A stretch of 8,697 nucleotides of DNA from Pseudomonadota bacterium (GCA_026710525.1 JAPOQT010000231.1:1-8697); one strand, 5' to 3'. Shown: positions 1 to 8,263, counted from the stretch's first letter. Program-made: numbers and translations. Notes: generated by a model not told the origin, from the letters alone.

Positions 1-3000
1 CTTCATCCACCTGTTCTTCAAGGGATGTGCCAACCTCCAAGTCACGATAACGTATGACACCAGAATTTTCAGCAATAATAGGGACAGCAAATGGATCCCA
101 TTCACCAAGACGATCACCAGCATTCACTTCCTGACCATCGACAACCGAGAGCACCGTTCCATAGACAATAGGATAAACCTCTCGAACCGTCCCTTGAATA
201 TCAATCACTTTAATCTGACCATTACGGGATAATACGGCTAGTTTACCTTCAGAGTTTTTCACTGAACGAATATTTTCAAATTCCAAGGTGCCTGAGAATC
301 GACACTCCACCGTAGTACTTTCTACTTTGTGACTGACCGCACCACCAAAGTGGAAAGTTCTCATCGTGAGCTGGGTTCCAGGTTCACCAATGGATTGGGC
401 AGCAATCACCCCAACAGCTTCACCAATGTCAACAATATGACTACGGGATAGATCGCGACCATAGCACTGGGCACATAATCCCTCTGATAACTCACAGGTT
501 AAGGGGGTGCGAACCTCTACTTCTTCAATACCACACTGTTCAATGAGTTCACAATGCTCTTCAGTAATCAATTCACCTTCGTGAACAATCACATCACCCG
601 TGTTATGGTTCTTGATATCAGCACAGGGAATTCGGCCAAGAATTCGTTCGGACAGCGACACAATAATATCGCTACCGTCTCGAACAGCAGCAATTTTAAT
701 ACCATGGCGTACCCCACAATCATCACCTCGAATAATGGCGTCTTGGGCAACATCAACAAGACGTCGGGTCAAATAACCTGAGCGTGCTGTTTTAAGAGCG
801 GTATCAGCCAAACCCTTACGAGCACCGTGGGTCGAGATAAAGTAGTCAAGGACCGATAATCCTTCGCGAAGATTAGCCGTAATCGGCGTTTCGATAATAT
901 CACCCGAAGGACGCGACATCAGACCTCGCATTCCAGCAAGCTGTCGTATTTGGTTAGTCGAGCCTCGAGCACCAGAATCAGCCATCATAAAAATACTATT
1001 ATCCGATCTAACAACGTGCTTATCACCCCTGACATCGGTGACTTCCATTGAGGCGATATTAGCAAACATATTGGTAGCGATGTTTTCTGAAACTTTCGCC
1101 CAAATATCAACAACCTTGTTATAACGCTCACCTTCAGTTAACAGACCGTCAGCATACTGCTCCCGAATCTTTTTAACTTCATCAAAGGCTTGATCAACCA
1201 GCTCTTGTTTACCTTCTGGAATAATCATGTCGTTAATCGACAGAGATAGACCTGCTTTTGTTGAATGACGATAACCCATAGCTCTTAAAGCGTCAGCCAC
1301 CAGTGCTGTTGCTTTGGTGCCGCAGATACGATGAACAGCATCAATGAGGATCCCTAATTCTTTTTTACCAAGAATTTTGTTGTAAACCTCAAAAGGCACC
1401 TCGTCAGGAATGAGATCCGATAGGAGAGCCCGACCCACAGTAGTTTTCACATAACCTTTGTGCTTATCTCTAACAGTTACTGGTGCTTGTAAACCAGCCT
1501 TACCATGATCATAAGCAACCCGTACTTCTTCTAAGCTAGAATAAGTGCCATAAGCACCTTTAGCTGACACATCTTCACGGGATAAGTAGTAAAGGCCGAG
1601 GACAATATCCTGAGATGGCACAATAACCGGCGATCCTGATGCTGGCGAAAACAGATTGTTTGTTGACATCATGAGCACCCGAGCTTCAATTTGTGCTTCA
1701 ATAGATAGTGGCACATGCACAGCCATTTGATCACCATCAAAGTCAGCATTAAAGGCAAAACAAACTAGGGGATGGAGTCGGATAGCCTTACCTTCGATTA
1801 ACACGGGCTCAAATGCCTGAATCCCTAACCGGTGAAGAGTTGGAGCACGATTAAGGAGCACGGGATGTTCTTTGGTGACTTCTTCAAGAACATCCCAAAC
1901 TTCAGCCCGTTCTCTCTCTACCAGCTTTTTAGCTGACTTTATTGTTGAAACAATGCCTTTTTCCTCTAATTTGCAGTAAAGAAACGGTTTAAAGAGTTCA
2001 ATAGCCATTTTTTTCGGTAAACCGCATTGATGTAGGCGTAGCTCAGGACCAACCACAATCACTGATCTGCCTGAATAATCAACTCGCTTACCAAGTAGGT
2101 TTTGTCTGAAACGTCCTTGTTTTCCCTTTAGGAAGTCAGTGAGAGATCTAAGGGGGCGTTTATTAGGACCAGTAAACACCTTACCACGACGACCATTATC
2201 GAATAGAGCATCAACCGATTCCTGTAACATTCTTTTTTCATTACGCACAATAATTTCAGGAGCATTTAATTCCATTAAGCGAAGCAGTCGATTATTCCGG
2301 TTAATGACTCGTCGATAGAGATCATTGAGGTCTGATGTGGCAAAACGACCACCATCGAGGGGAACAAGGGGTCTTACGTCGGGAGGCAACACAGGAATTA
2401 CCTCGAGCATCATCCACTCTGGGCGGACCAAATATTTTCCTTGCTCATCCCTTTTTGTAAAAGATTCAACAATTTTAATACGCTTATGTAGTTTTTTACG
2501 AGCGGCATCAGATGTAGCGGTTTTTAGTTGCTCACGCAAATCAATGGCTAGCTCATCCACTCGAAGATCTTTCAATAGGGAGAGGATCGCTTCAGCACCG
2601 CTACCAACCTGAAAAGTGCCACCACCCAGCTCTGCTAACTTATCATCGTGTTCTTCTTCCGTGAGAAATTGCCCTTCTTCAAGACCAGTAATCATCCGAT
2701 TACCAGGGTCTAGAACAACATAAGCCTCTCCGTAAAGCACTCGCTCAATGAGTTTTAACTGAATATCTAATAGGCCACCAATGCGAGACGGCAAAGATTT
2801 GAGAAACCAAATATGAGCCACGGGAGCAGCCAGATTAATGTGCCCTAATCGTTCTCTTCGTACCCGAGAGTGGATCACCTCGACACCACACTTGTCACAC
2901 ACAATGCCACGGTGCTTCATGCGTTTGTATTTACCGCAAATACACTCATAATCCCTAACAGGACCAAAAATTTTAGCACAAAACAATCCATCTCTTTCAG

Positions 3001-3151
3001 GCTTAAAGGTTCGGTAATTGATTGTTTCAGGTTTTTTAACTTCGCCGTAGGACCAGCTTCTGATTCTTTCTGGAGAAGCAATAGATATTTTGACGGCAGA
3101 AAAACTTAAAGGATCTTTAGGTTTATCAAAAAAATTCAAAAAATCATTCAT
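1..3151 (-). CDS. rpoC: RNA polymerase subunit beta' (RpoC), partial, 3' end outside window
   Basis: This is the catalytic beta' subunit of bacterial RNA polymerase. About 1050 residues are visible, against 1407 in E. coli, so roughly the last quarter lies beyond the left edge. The ATG start has GGAG (3160-3163) eight bases upstream, and the protein opens MNDFLNFFDKP. In order: the N-terminal zinc site with C70, C72, C85 and C88 (the same numbers as E. coli); the active-site loop NADFDGD at residues 468-474, whose D470, D472 and D474 bind the catalytic magnesium; the ERYNK motif (E675, N678, K679, D682), matching E. coli residues that contact ppGpp at the DksA-dependent site; the second zinc site C812, C886, C893, C896; and the trigger-loop start with M930, R931 and H934. 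After this the chain enters a segment like E. coli SI3, where the window ends. I see no frameshift. The gene lies 50 bases after rpoB and is surely cotranscribed with it. Confidence 0.98.
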   Translation of the reverse strand, partial: MNDFLNFFDKPKDPLSFSAVKISIASPERIRSWSYGEVKKPETINYRTFKPERDGLFCAKIFGPVRDYECICGKYKRMKHRGIVCDKCGVEVIHSRVRRERLGHINLAAPVAHIWFLKSLPSRIGGLLDIQLKLIERVLYGEAYVVLDPGNRMITGLEEGQFLTEEEHDDKLAELGGGTFQVGSGAEAILSLLKDLRVDELAIDLREQLKTATSDAARKKLHKRIKIVESFTKRDEQGKYLVRPEWMMLEVIPVLPPDVRPLVPLDGGRFATSDLNDLYRRVINRNNRLLRLMELNAPEIIVRNEKRMLQESVDALFDNGRRGKVFTGPNKRPLRSLTDFLKGKQGRFRQNLLGKRVDYSGRSVIVVGPELRLHQCGLPKKMAIELFKPFLYCKLEEKGIVSTIKSAKKLVERERAEVWDVLEEVTKEHPVLLNRAPTLHRLGIQAFEPVLIEGKAIRLHPLVCFAFNADFDGDQMAVHVPLSIEAQIEARVLMMSTNNLFSPASGSPVIVPSQDIVLGLYYLSREDVSAKGAYGTYSSLEEVRVAYDHGKAGLQAPVTVRDKHKGYVKTTVGRALLSDLIPDEVPFEVYNKILGKKELGILIDAVHRICGTKATALVADALRAMGYRHSTKAGLSLSINDMIIPEGKQELVDQAFDEVKKIREQYADGLLTEGERYNKVVDIWAKVSENIATNMFANIASMEVTDVRGDKHVVRSDNSIFMMADSGARGSTNQIRQLAGMRGLMSRPSGDIIETPITANLREGLSVLDYFISTHGARKGLADTALKTARSGYLTRRLVDVAQDAIIRGDDCGVRHGIKIAAVRDGSDIIVSLSERILGRIPCADIKNHNTGDVIVHEGELITEEHCELIEQCGIEEVEVRTPLTCELSEGLCAQCYGRDLSRSHIVDIGEAVGVIAAQSIGEPGTQLTMRTFHFGGAVSHKVESTTVECRFSGTLEFENIRSVKNSEGKLAVLSRNGQIKVIDIQGTVREVYPIVYGTVLSVVDGQEVNAGDRLGEWDPFAVPIIAENSGVIRYRDLEVGTSLEEQVDE

Positions 3152-3201
3152 AAAAATCACTCCAAAATTAATGGGGCATTGTTAGCAGTTTGATCTATGT
3201 A
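3152..3201 (-). other. rpoB-rpoC spacer
   Basis: This 50-base gap holds the rpoC ribosome binding site GGAG (3160-3163). An in-frame TAA at 3182-3184 bounds how far rpoC could extend upstream. An in-frame GTG at 3158-3160 overlaps the binding site itself, so it is an unlikely start. I see no terminator or promoter, which fits rpoB and rpoC being read as one transcript. Confidence 0.8.
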
Positions 3202-6200
3202 TTAAATAAGACTAATATCTAAGCCGAGACTTTGAAGTTCTTTAATTAGGACGTTAAAGGATTCAGGCAAACCAGGAGCCATTTTGTTGCTCCCTTTTAC
3301 AATACTTTCGTACATATGACTCCGACCGACAATATCATCGGATTTCACTGTTAACATCTCTTGTAGAGTATAGGCAGCACCGTAGGCTTCCATGGCCCAA
3401 ACTTCCATCTCTCCCAATCTTTGACCACCAAATTGCGCTTTACCACCGAGGGGTTGTTGAGTGACCAGTGAATAAGGACCAATGGAACGAGCATGAATTT
3501 TTTCATCAACCAAGTGATGGAGTTTTAAAATATACTTCACTCCCACTGTGACCCGATGATCAAATTTTGATCCGGTACAGCCATCATAAAGATCGACTTT
3601 ACCATCACTCTCACAGCCAGCAAGCTCCAGAGCTTTTTTAATCTCTTCTTCGACCACACCATCGAATACAGGGTTAGCAATATGTACACCTTCTTTGTAT
3701 TTTCGAACAAATTTAATCAGTGCTTCATCAGATGCTGTTTTAACAAAAGACTGCATATCTTCACATACATCGTCAGTATCCCAAATAGCTAAACACATTT
3801 TCTCAAGGGCTTTTCTAGAAAACGGTTGTTCTTCTGTCATGGCATGGAGTTTGGCACCAAGGTTTTTGGCAGCCCAACCAAGATGAGTCTCAAGTATCTG
3901 ACCAACATTCATACGTGACGGCACCCCGAGAGGATTCAGGACCACATCAACAGGTTTACCATCAGCGGTAAAAGGCATATCCTCTTCAGGCAGTATTCTG
4001 GAAATCACCCCTTTATTACCATGACGTCCCGCCATTTTATCACCAACCTGTAGTTTTCTTTTGATGGCTACATAAACCTTAACCATTTTAATCACAGTGG
4101 GTGGCAGTTCGTCACCTTTTAACAGTTGTCCTAACTTTTCATTAGTATCAACACGGATTTGAGAAATTTTCTTACGCAGACTCTTTAAGGTCGATGTTAA
4201 CGTCTGCTGGACTTTAACATCTTTCACAGCGATTTCATCCCAATGAGATATCCCTATTTCACGGATAATGTCCTCGGTGATCTTCGTTCCCTTAGGAACA
4301 AGACTTCGTGGTTTTGCTTCGTTCTTTTGACTATCTGAATCGTTATTAGCCAAAAGATTATCCGTAGAGTTGTCATCATCATTGAGATCCAGCTCAAAGT
4401 TATCCTTTGTTTTAGCAGACTTCCCGCGAGTGAGCTTAATGTCTTTTGCTAGGACGTGATCACGAGCCACTTTCCCTATTTGACGAATAGCTGATTCTTT
4501 AATGATAGCTACCCTTTCAGCGTCATCGAGTCGGATTTTATCAGCCTCTTGTTTTTGGATTGATAAACTTCTAAAGTCCTGCTCCACACCTTCTCTTGAG
4601 AAAATCTTAGCGCCAATAACCGTCCCCTTCACTCCCGAGGGTACTCGGAGAGAAGTATCACGGACGTCACCAGCTTTATCACCAAAAATAGCTCTCAGTA
4701 GCTTTTCTTCAGGGCTGAGTTGGGTTTCACCTTTAGGGGTAATTTTGCCGACTAGGATATCTCCTGGTTTAACTTCAGCGCCAATGACCACAATACCACT
4801 TTCATCAAGATGACTTAGTGCTTCTTCACCAACATTAGGAATATCGCAAGTAATTTCCTCTTGCCCTAGTTTTGTATCACGGGAAATACATTCTAGTTCT
4901 CTAATGTGGACCGAAGTAAAAAGGTCTTCTTTGACGAGTCTTTCTGAAACAAGGATCGAATCCTCGAAATTATAACCATTCCAAGGCATAAAAGCAACAG
5001 TCACATTTTGACCAAGGGCAAGCTCTCCCATTTCTGTGGCAAAGCCGTCAGCGATAATATCGCCTTTTTTAACATGTTCTCCCACATGGACAATCGGTTT
5101 TTGATTAATACAGGTATCAATATTTGAGCGATTGTATTTTTGCAACGTATAAATATCAATATCAGTACCGACTTCACTCAGCACAGTCTTGGTCGTTTTT
5201 TTATCCGATTTATCCTGAGAGGGAGTGTTGTCTTCATGGGTTTTTACAATGATTCTCTCGGCATCTACACCAACGATTTCACCATCACGTTGCACCACCA
5301 CAGTGGCTCCTGAATCTCGAGCCACCACTTTTTCCATGCCAGTGCCAATAATAGGGGCACTGGTTTTAATCAGAGGAACAGCTTGACGCATCATATTGGA
5401 ACCCATAAGGGCTCGGTTAGCATCATTGTTTTGTAGAAAAGGAATGAGGGCTGCTGCCACAGAAATTAATTGACTTGAGCCAACATCAGCTAAATCAGCT
5501 TCCTCTGTTCTCACTGTTTCTGTAATCCAGGACCTTCTAGCAACAGTATAATCTTCTTTTTTTTCATCGGGACGAGTTTTTGGTAAAGCTTGACGAATTA
5601 CATGGCCTTTATGTTCTTCGGCAGCTGAATAGTATTTAATCGAATCATCGGCAAGATTACGATAGGGAGTTTCGATAAAACCATACTCGTTAACTCGGGC
5701 ATATGAAGCCAGGGAAGCAATAAGGCCAATGTTTGGTCCCTCAGGGGTTTCAACCGGACAAATTCTGCCATAATGGGTATCATGAACATCCCGAACCTCA
5801 AAGCCTGCTCTTTCTCTTGAGAGGCCGCCAGGTCCTAAAGCAGAAAGTCTTCTTTTGTGGGTTACTTCAGAGAGTGGGTTCGTTTGATCCATAAACTGAG
5901 ATAATTGGGAACTACCAAAAAACTCCCTAATCACAGCCGTTGCTGGTTTATTGTTAATAACATCATGGGGAAGTAGGTTATTAACATCAGATAGTTGTAA
6001 ACGTTCTCGAATAGCTCTTTCAACCCTAAGCATACCAACTCGGTATTGGTTCTCAAGTAATTCGCCGACAGCTCTCACACGACGATTACTAAGATTATCA
6101 ATATCATCGCCACCCTCGCCTTTGATTTTAAGATCAAGCATCTCTCGAACGGTGGCAATAATATCTTCTTTTGTCAAGGTTTTTTGGTCATTGGGAATGT

Positions 6201-7464
6201 TGAGTTTAAGTCGTTCATTGAGCTTAACTCGACCAACAATGGAAAGATCATAGCGAGAACTGTCAAAGAACATTCCGTTGAAAAGTGCTTCCGCTGTTTC
6301 TATGGCCGGGGTTTCACCTGGTCTCATTCTTTTATAGATTTCAATAATAGCTTGATCACGGAAGTTCTCTTCATCGATTTTATCAGCGATCAAAGTGTCT
6401 CTCATTGTTTTATCCACATTAATACCATCAATGGATAAAACATGAAATGTTTTTACTTTTGCCGCGATAAGGGCTGAGATATGTTCGCTATCTAATTCCG
6501 TATTTGTCTCGAGTAATTCTTCATCATGGCTGTCAAGAACAGCTTCGGCAGTAATCAAGCCAATAAGATCAGCACTGGTCAGTTTCTGTTCATTGATCCC
6601 CGCTTCTTTTAGTGTATTCACGATACTCTTAGTGATACGACGATTTTTCTGAACAATAACTTCTTTTGTTTTAGGATGAACAAAATCCTGAACAGCTTTC
6701 TGACCTTGGAGGGTATCAAGTTTGATTTTTTTGAAAAAAATTCCTTGTTTGAGATGGATCTCTTCCTTGTCGTAGAACATATTGAGTAGGTCAGTGGAGC
6801 TATAGCCCAAGGCTTTTAGAAGGATCGTGGCATAAAATTTCCGTCGTCGATCAACGCGAACGTAAAGAAGATCTTTGCTATCAAATTCAAAATCTAACCA
6901 ACTTCCTCGATAGGGAATAATTCTAGCGTTATAAAGGAATTTACCACTGGTTAAACCTTTACCACGATCGTGATCAAAGAAGACACCGGATGAACGGTGG
7001 AGCTGCGATACGATAACACGCTCAATACCGTTGATAACAAAGGTGCCGTTTTTAGTCATTATCGGAATAGCACCAAAGAATATCTCTTGCTCTTTCACAT
7101 CTCTGATCATCTTGGTTTCAGAGTCTTTGTCTTGATCCCAAAGGACGAGACGAATCACAAGTTTAAGGGGTGCTTCATAGCTCATGCCACGTTGACGACA
7201 TTGATTAACAGAATACTTGGGGCTTTCGAAATTGTATTCAACAAAATCAACGGATGCTGTTTCTGAAAAATCCATCACGGGAAAAATCGACTTAAACACA
7301 CCTTGCAGACCAATATCTTTGCGTTTAGACGGTTCAACATCCATCTGCAGAAATTGATCATAGCTATTTTTTTGAACTTCTATGAGGTTAGGAAGCTCAA
7401 TAGCTAGAGGAATTTTTTGGTAATGTTTGCGGAGCCGGTTAAAAGAAGCATCTAAAGCGGTCAT
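3202..7464 (-). CDS. rpoB: RNA polymerase subunit beta (RpoB), complete
   Basis: This is the beta subunit of RNA polymerase, 1420 residues against 1342 in E. coli. The start is fixed by an in-frame TAA directly before the ATG and by AAGGA (7473-7477) eight bases upstream. Recognisable parts are the N-terminal motif LPNLIEVQKNSYDQFL; the lobe motif IPYRGSWLDFEFD; the rifampicin region GSSQLSQFMDQTNPLSE with D526, H536 and S541 matching E. coli D516, H526 and S531; the active-site acidic pair E834 and D835 in GYNFEDS; K1143 and K1151 in GDKMAGRHGNKG, matching E. coli K1065 and K1073; and the C-terminal clamp motif QPLGGKAQFGGQRLGEMEVWA. The main rifampicin contact residues are the sensitive type. 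The extra length is mostly in the region equivalent to the E. coli SI2 insertion, including an acidic Asn/Asp/Ser-rich stretch at residues 1026-1050. A shorter Lys/Thr/Ser/Asp-rich segment lies at about 743-768. D562 replaces a usual proline. It ends in TAA. Confidence 0.99.
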   Translation of the reverse strand: MTALDASFNRLRKHYQKIPLAIELPNLIEVQKNSYDQFLQMDVEPSKRKDIGLQGVFKSIFPVMDFSETASVDFVEYNFESPKYSVNQCRQRGMSYEAPLKLVIRLVLWDQDKDSETKMIRDVKEQEIFFGAIPIMTKNGTFVINGIERVIVSQLHRSSGVFFDHDRGKGLTSGKFLYNARIIPYRGSWLDFEFDSKDLLYVRVDRRRKFYATILLKALGYSSTDLLNMFYDKEEIHLKQGIFFKKIKLDTLQGQKAVQDFVHPKTKEVIVQKNRRITKSIVNTLKEAGINEQKLTSADLIGLITAEAVLDSHDEELLETNTELDSEHISALIAAKVKTFHVLSIDGINVDKTMRDTLIADKIDEENFRDQAIIEIYKRMRPGETPAIETAEALFNGMFFDSSRYDLSIVGRVKLNERLKLNIPNDQKTLTKEDIIATVREMLDLKIKGEGGDDIDNLSNRRVRAVGELLENQYRVGMLRVERAIRERLQLSDVNNLLPHDVINNKPATAVIREFFGSSQLSQFMDQTNPLSEVTHKRRLSALGPGGLSRERAGFEVRDVHDTHYGRICPVETPEGPNIGLIASLASYARVNEYGFIETPYRNLADDSIKYYSAAEEHKGHVIRQALPKTRPDEKKEDYTVARRSWITETVRTEEADLADVGSSQLISVAAALIPFLQNNDANRALMGSNMMRQAVPLIKTSAPIIGTGMEKVVARDSGATVVVQRDGEIVGVDAERIIVKTHEDNTPSQDKSDKKTTKTVLSEVGTDIDIYTLQKYNRSNIDTCINQKPIVHVGEHVKKGDIIADGFATEMGELALGQNVTVAFMPWNGYNFEDSILVSERLVKEDLFTSVHIRELECISRDTKLGQEEITCDIPNVGEEALSHLDESGIVVIGAEVKPGDILVGKITPKGETQLSPEEKLLRAIFGDKAGDVRDTSLRVPSGVKGTVIGAKIFSREGVEQDFRSLSIQKQEADKIRLDDAERVAIIKESAIRQIGKVARDHVLAKDIKLTRGKSAKTKDNFELDLNDDDNSTDNLLANNDSDSQKNEAKPRSLVPKGTKITEDIIREIGISHWDEIAVKDVKVQQTLTSTLKSLRKKISQIRVDTNEKLGQLLKGDELPPTVIKMVKVYVAIKRKLQVGDKMAGRHGNKGVISRILPEEDMPFTADGKPVDVVLNPLGVPSRMNVGQILETHLGWAAKNLGAKLHAMTEEQPFSRKALEKMCLAIWDTDDVCEDMQSFVKTASDEALIKFVRKYKEGVHIANPVFDGVVEEEIKKALELAGCESDGKVDLYDGCTGSKFDHRVTVGVKYILKLHHLVDEKIHARSIGPYSLVTQQPLGGKAQFGGQRLGEMEVWAMEAYGAAYTLQEMLTVKSDDIVGRSHMYESIVKGSNKMAPGLPESFNVLIKELQSLGLDISLI

Positions 7465-7472
7465 TTACTTAT

Positions 7473-7477
7473 TCCTT
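7473..7477 (-). promoter_or_regulatory. rpoB ribosome binding site
   Basis: The minus strand reads AAGGA, eight bases before the rpoB ATG at 7464. Together with the in-frame TAA immediately before that ATG (7465-7467), it settles the start codon. Confidence 0.85.
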
Positions 7478-7506
7478 TTTCCTGATTATGGTAAGGTTGA
7501 TGAATA

Positions 7507-7541
7507 AGGATAACATCCCCAGCAGGGATAAAAAAAATCCT
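7507..7541 (-). repeat. Nested inverted repeat with T8 tract in the rpoB leader
   Basis: An inner perfect 5-bp stem, ATCCC with GGGAT around a 5-base loop (7515-7529), lies inside an outer 5-bp pairing of AGGAT with ATCCT (7507-7511 and 7537-7541). In the direction of transcription the eight T residues (7530-7537) come before the inner hairpin, not after it. The arrangement is therefore not a standard intrinsic terminator for rpoB. The only upstream pairing leading into the T run is about 4 bp (AACT with AGTT), which is weak. It lies about 43 to 77 bases upstream of the rpoB start. Possible roles are a pause or attenuation element, or an RNA processing or leader structure. Function is inferred only. 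Confidence 0.45.
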
Positions 7542-7757
7542 AACTTCCGTCACGCCCTAGTTTTATCAAATCAACATCAGATCGATTGACTTTACAGCAT
7601 GAAGATAGTGTAGATAAGGGAAGTGTCCGAGATATTGCCATAGTTACCAGTCTTTAGCTTCTCTTCTAGAATAGCACGAGATAACCAAAGAGAATGAATA
7701 ACCAATCACTGCCATTTCCACCCAACAACCCGTTTGACTATCCACAGGACAATCCAT

Positions 7758-7801
7758 CATTCACACTAATATGTGACCCATAGTCACATAAAGCATTCAC
7801 A
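7758..7801 (-). repeat. Perfect 8-bp hairpin flanked by 8-bp direct repeats, just after rplL
   Basis: On the minus strand, arms TATGTGAC (7783-7790) and GTCACATA (7770-7777) are perfect reverse complements around the 5-base loop TATGG. The hairpin begins 11 bases after the rplL stop codon. It is flanked by two exact copies of TGTGAATG, at 7794-7801 and 7758-7765. No T run follows, so it is unlikely to be an intrinsic terminator. It could protect the 3' end of rplJL mRNA, mark a processing site, or bind a dimeric protein as DNA. The sequence alone does not decide between these. Confidence 0.6.
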
Positions 7802-8182
7802 TTACTTGAGTTCTACTTTAGCACCAGCAGCTTCTAGAACTTTTTTCAACTTATTCGCATCTTCTTTGCTCATAGCTTCTTTGATAACTTTTGGCGCTGC
7901 CTCAACGAGATCCTTCGCCTCTTTTAAGCCAAGGCCAGTTGCTGTTCGCACTTCCTTGACGACATTAATTTTCTTCGGACCAATCTCGGCTAGTAAAACA
8001 TCAAACTCATCTTTTTCAGCTGCCGCTCCATCAGCCGCTCCATCACCAACTACCACAGCAGCCACTGGTGCTGCCGCCGACACACCAAACTTTTCTTCAA
8101 GTTCTTTCACAAGCTCAGACGCTTGTAATAACGTGAGATTTTCCAAATAGGAAACGACTTGTTCCTTGGTCACCTCAGACAT
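7802..8182 (-). CDS. rplL: 50S ribosomal protein L7/L12
   Basis: This is the multicopy stalk protein of the large ribosomal subunit. It binds L10 as dimers and recruits and stimulates the GTPase factors EF-Tu, EF-G, IF2 and RF3. I choose the ATG at 8182 (MSEVTKEQVV), giving 126 residues, close to the E. coli 121. An in-frame ATG five codons upstream (8197) overlaps the strong AGGAG binding site serving 8182, so it is rejected. Layout: an N-terminal dimerisation and L10-binding domain at about residues 1-33, an Ala/Gly/Val-rich flexible hinge at about 34-55, and the globular C-terminal domain with the factor-binding motif TGLGLKEAKDLVE. The domain ends in AGAKVELK. It lies 81 bases after rplJ, the usual stalk-gene pair, and 337 bases before rpoB. 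Nothing looks abnormal. Confidence 0.98.
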   Translation of the reverse strand: MSEVTKEQVVSYLENLTLLQASELVKELEEKFGVSAAAPVAAVVVGDGAADGAAAEKDEFDVLLAEIGPKKINVVKEVRTATGLGLKEAKDLVEAAPKVIKEAMSKEDANKLKKVLEAAGAKVELK

Positions 8183-8263
8183 TTTTTTTCTCCTCATCCC
8201 AATATGTTAGTAAAAATTATGAAAAAACAAGATGATCTTACCTTATTCATTGAACTTCATTAC
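8183..8263 (-). other. rplJ-rplL spacer
   Basis: This is an 81-base AT-rich gap. Apart from the rplL ribosome binding site I see no terminator and no promoter that stands out. It is consistent with cotranscription of rplJ and rplL. Confidence 0.7.
8190..8194 (-). promoter_or_regulatory. rplL ribosome binding site
   Basis: The minus strand reads AGGAG, separated by seven bases (all A) from the ATG at 8182. It overlaps the region just after the alternative upstream ATG at 8195-8197, and so decides for the shorter protein. Confidence 0.9.

Larger units (their letters stand above)
7465..7801 (-). other. rplL-rpoB intergenic leader region (337 bases, no gene)
   Basis: No credible coding frame is seen here on either strand. 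The position matches the E. coli rplL-rpoB gap of similar size, which carries a partial terminator and an RNase III site (established for E. coli only). Visible here are a perfect 8-bp inverted repeat near rplL; a 7-bp inverted repeat, TTCTCTT with AAGAGAA, at 7659-7665 and 7688-7694 with a 22-base loop; a nested inverted repeat with a T8 tract near rpoB; and the rpoB ribosome binding site. I could not find a good -35/-10 pair on the minus strand, nor a GC-rich stem followed by a T run, so strong internal promotion or full termination is not supported. An attenuation or RNA processing role is inference from position. Confidence 0.6.

Noticed and set aside
2325..2612. Plus-strand open frames opposite rpoC, also at 554-781 and 2870-3109
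   Set aside because: The opposite strand encodes well-conserved RpoC throughout, so these are chance open frames.
4502..4813. 103-residue plus-strand open frame opposite rpoB, and similar ones at 5951-6253, 6184-6438 and 6997-7266
   Set aside because: All are antisense to highly conserved rpoB codons, are Ser-rich or have shadow-like composition, and have no recognisable domain.
5598..5801. 67-residue minus-strand open frame inside rpoB in another frame
   Set aside because: It overlaps the conserved beta region after the rifampicin site and has no similarity to a known protein or separate binding site.
6410..6418. Perfect DnaA box TTATCCACA
   Set aside because: It is a single copy inside rpoB, encoding the ordinary residues VDK. 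A near match at 7738-7746 is also isolated, so no origin is supported.
7772..7788. CRP-like site TGTGA ... TCACA
   Set aside because: The half-sites are separated by seven bases, not the six of the CRP consensus, and the match follows from the hairpin arms. No promoter is nearby.
7773..8150. 125-residue plus-strand open frame opposite rplL
   Set aside because: It is antisense to a certain rplL gene. Its Ser/Ala/Thr-rich composition is what the reverse of the Ala-rich hinge and C-terminal domain gives, and no family resemblance is seen.
8183..8263. Possible promoter TTGTTT with CATATT about 17 bases later before rplL
   Set aside because: Both boxes match the consensus poorly in an AT-rich spacer, so chance is the simplest explanation.
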